Below are positions 62,847-64,000 of a stretch of 64,000 bases of DNA, piece by piece (position 1 is the stretch's first letter; each line of letters begins with the position of its first letter). Position numbers and translations under genes: made by a program. The stretch is from Halomonas stenophila (lineage in GTDB: Bacteria > Pseudomonadota > Gammaproteobacteria > Pseudomonadales > Halomonadaceae): the NCBI RefSeq assembly GCF_014192275.1, contig NZ_JACHXR010000001.1, positions 1 through 64,000 on the forward strand, given 5' to 3'. A model generated the notes under the pieces. That model did no database searches and was not told the origin of the DNA. It was given only the letters and a program-made list of their open reading frames with translations.

Positions 62847-63081
62847 GACGCCCGGCCTCGTGCCGGGCGTCGCCGTTGGTCCAGGGCCATGCCCTTGGTC
62901 TCAAGCCTCGTCCCTAACTGGTCCTAACTTCCCTCCCGGCACCCATGCACCATGGCCTTCATGTCGGCCGGCGAGGGCGTGCTCCTGCCGGGCTTGACGT
63001 CCTGGGAGGACGTCTCCGGCGCTCCCTTTCCGGGACCCGTATTCCAACAACGAAGGGCCGATCCCGTCGCAGGAGGCGACG
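62847..63081. other. Intergenic region with three hairpins
   Basis: Between the universal stress protein and the YeiH-type gene (302 bp) lie GACGCCCGGC/GCCGGGCGTC (62847-62871, probable terminator), GACGTCC/GGACGTC (62996-63014) and CGTCGC/GCGACG (63065-63081, near the next start). A minus-strand ORF of 78 codons here has no recognisable features and is not called. The purpose of the second and third hairpins is unknown; leader-RNA control of the exporter is possible. Confidence 0.45.
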
Positions 63082-63109
63082 ATCGTCCCGTGGCTTACAA
63101 GGTGACGAT

Positions 63110-64000
63110 ATGACTCGTCGAGACGCCGATGGCGCATCCGATATGTCGACCCTTCAGGGTAACAAACGGGCTTTACCCCGTAGCCTGCAACCGCTCCAAC
63201 GCATCATGCCGGGATTGATGATCTGCATCACCATCGCCCTGGCGACGACCTTTATCGCCGATCATTACGGCGGGCCGACCCTGCTCTACGCCCTGTTGTT
63301 CGGCATGACCCTGCATTTCCTCTCGGAGGAGGGACGCTGCCTGGCCGGTGTCGAGTTTGCCGCCAAGAAGGTCCTCCGGCTCGGCGTCGCGTTGCTGGGC
63401 GTGCGCATCACCATCGAGCAGGTCGCCGAACTCGGCATCGGACCGGTCCTGACCGTGGTCTGTGGCGTGATGCTGACCATTGCCCTGGGGGCCGTGCTGG
63501 CGCGCCTGATGGGCCTCGATCGGGACATGGGGCTGCTGACCGGCGGGTCGGTGGCGATCTGCGGCGCCTCGGCGGCGCTGGCCCTGTCGGCGGTCATGCC
63601 ACGCCATGCCAGCCATGAGCGCAACACCATCATGACGGTGGTGGGCGTGACCACCCTGTCCACCATGGCCATGGTGACCTATCCCCTGATCGTCGGCGTG
63701 CTGGGGCTAAGTGATACCGACGCGGGGATCTTCCTTGGCGGCACCATCCATGACGTGGCCCAGGTGGTCGGTGCCGGCTACATGATCTCCGAGGGCACCG
63801 GCGATGTGTCGACCTTCGTCAAGCTGCTGCGCGTGGCGATGCTGGTGCCGGCGGTGCTGGTCTTCATGTTCCTCTTCCGGCGCCATCGCCATGAGGAAGG
63901 GAGCGGTAAGGTACCGATGCTGCCGGGCTTCCTGGTCGCCTTCGTCGCCCTGGTGATCGTCAACAGCCTCGGCTGGATCCCGCCGATGGTCACCGAGGGC
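63110..64000 (+). CDS. YeiH-family putative anion (sulfate/sulfite) exporter, 3' end beyond the window
   Basis: 297 codons are present and the frame is still open at the window end. The start is the ATG after AAGGTGACGAT. After a ~30-residue hydrophilic N-terminus come helices with GGPTLLYALLFGMTLHFLSE and KKVLRLGVALLGVRITIEQV. The family hallmarks AICGASAALALSAVMPRHAS and GGTIHDVAQVVGAGYMISEG follow. This is the YeiH/PSE membrane family (putative sulfate exporters). Downstream of a pathway that releases sulfite through Xsc, export of sulfite or sulfate is the natural role, inferred from context. About 40-60 residues are probably missing. Confidence 0.87.
   Translation, partial: MTRRDADGASDMSTLQGNKRALPRSLQPLQRIMPGLMICITIALATTFIADHYGGPTLLYALLFGMTLHFLSEEGRCLAGVEFAAKKVLRLGVALLGVRITIEQVAELGIGPVLTVVCGVMLTIALGAVLARLMGLDRDMGLLTGGSVAICGASAALALSAVMPRHASHERNTIMTVVGVTTLSTMAMVTYPLIVGVLGLSDTDAGIFLGGTIHDVAQVVGAGYMISEGTGDVSTFVKLLRVAMLVPAVLVFMFLFRRHRHEEGSGKVPMLPGFLVAFVALVIVNSLGWIPPMVTEG

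Noticed and set aside
62901..63137. 78-codon minus-strand ORF between the Usp gene and the YeiH-type gene
   Set aside because: No recognisable features and it overlaps the start of the YeiH-type gene.

Overview
The window looks like chromosomal DNA of a moderately halophilic gammaproteobacterium of the Halomonas/Chromohalobacter type. The basis is very high GC content with GC-rich third codon positions, a cyoABCDE oxidase operon, a taurine/TRAP/universal-stress-protein locus and an overall gene style typical of Halomonadaceae. This assignment is inference from gene content. No rRNA, tRNA, CRISPR array, prophage or intact insertion sequence was seen.

Layout. (1) 0.4-4.7 kb: a likely phosphonate-oxidation pair (TmpA/TmpB type), a LysR regulator, an aldo/keto reductase and OsmC. 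(2) 5.0-9.1 kb: an amidoligase plus class-I glutamine amidotransferase operon, divergent from a large MscS-type channel. (3) 9.2-16.2 kb: a ThuA plus Gfo/Idh/MocA sugar operon behind two LacI-type operators, and its likely LacI regulator. The two are separated by a 1,073-residue secreted glycosidase-like gene and a transposase scrap, and this separating segment is bracketed by diverged direct repeats. (4) 16.4-22.7 kb: a small-protein region with a glutaredoxin-like protein, VOC proteins, relics of a DUF899 gene and of a LacI gene, a regulator/beta-propeller pair, and an ECF42-type sigma factor operon with two DGPF (YciI) proteins and DUF1428. (5) 23.2-27.5 kb: a two-gene RND efflux system. 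(6) 27.8-29.4 kb: dienelactone hydrolase, a small membrane-anchored protein and a gamma-glutamylcyclotransferase-like protein. (7) 29.7-43.0 kb: an eleven-gene minus-strand nucleoside/ribose regulon (rbsK, nucleoside hydrolase, tkt, tal, tsx, nupC, deoC, deoA, deoB, deoD, cdd) with a divergent LacI regulator and a palindromic operator. (8) 43.2-49.8 kb: a CBS-BON protein, cyoABCDE and a Yip1 protein. (9) 49.8-64.0 kb: taurine/sulfonate catabolism: class V aminotransferase, IclR regulator, xsc, a ThiO-like oxidase, tauX, tauY, tauR, a TRAP transporter, a universal stress protein and a YeiH-family putative anion exporter cut by the window end.

How the genes fit together. In the nucleoside block, Tsx and NupC import nucleosides; the hydrolase, DeoD, DeoA and Cdd release bases; RbsK, DeoB and DeoC process the sugars; a dedicated transketolase/transaldolase pair feeds ribose-5-phosphate to central metabolism. 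In the sulfonate block, the TRAP system would import taurine, TauXY would oxidise it to sulfoacetaldehyde, Xsc would release acetyl phosphate plus sulfite, and the terminal transporter could export the anion. A phosphotransacetylase is not in the window.

The most useful new observations are: a composite direct-repeat operator with identical 23-bp spacing in front of tauX and between tauR and the TRAP operon; a palindrome between iclR and xsc; twin LacI operators before thuA; two families of short intergenic repeats, each present once long and once short; the decayed gene junction near 17.3 kb; and the amidoligase pair of unknown product.
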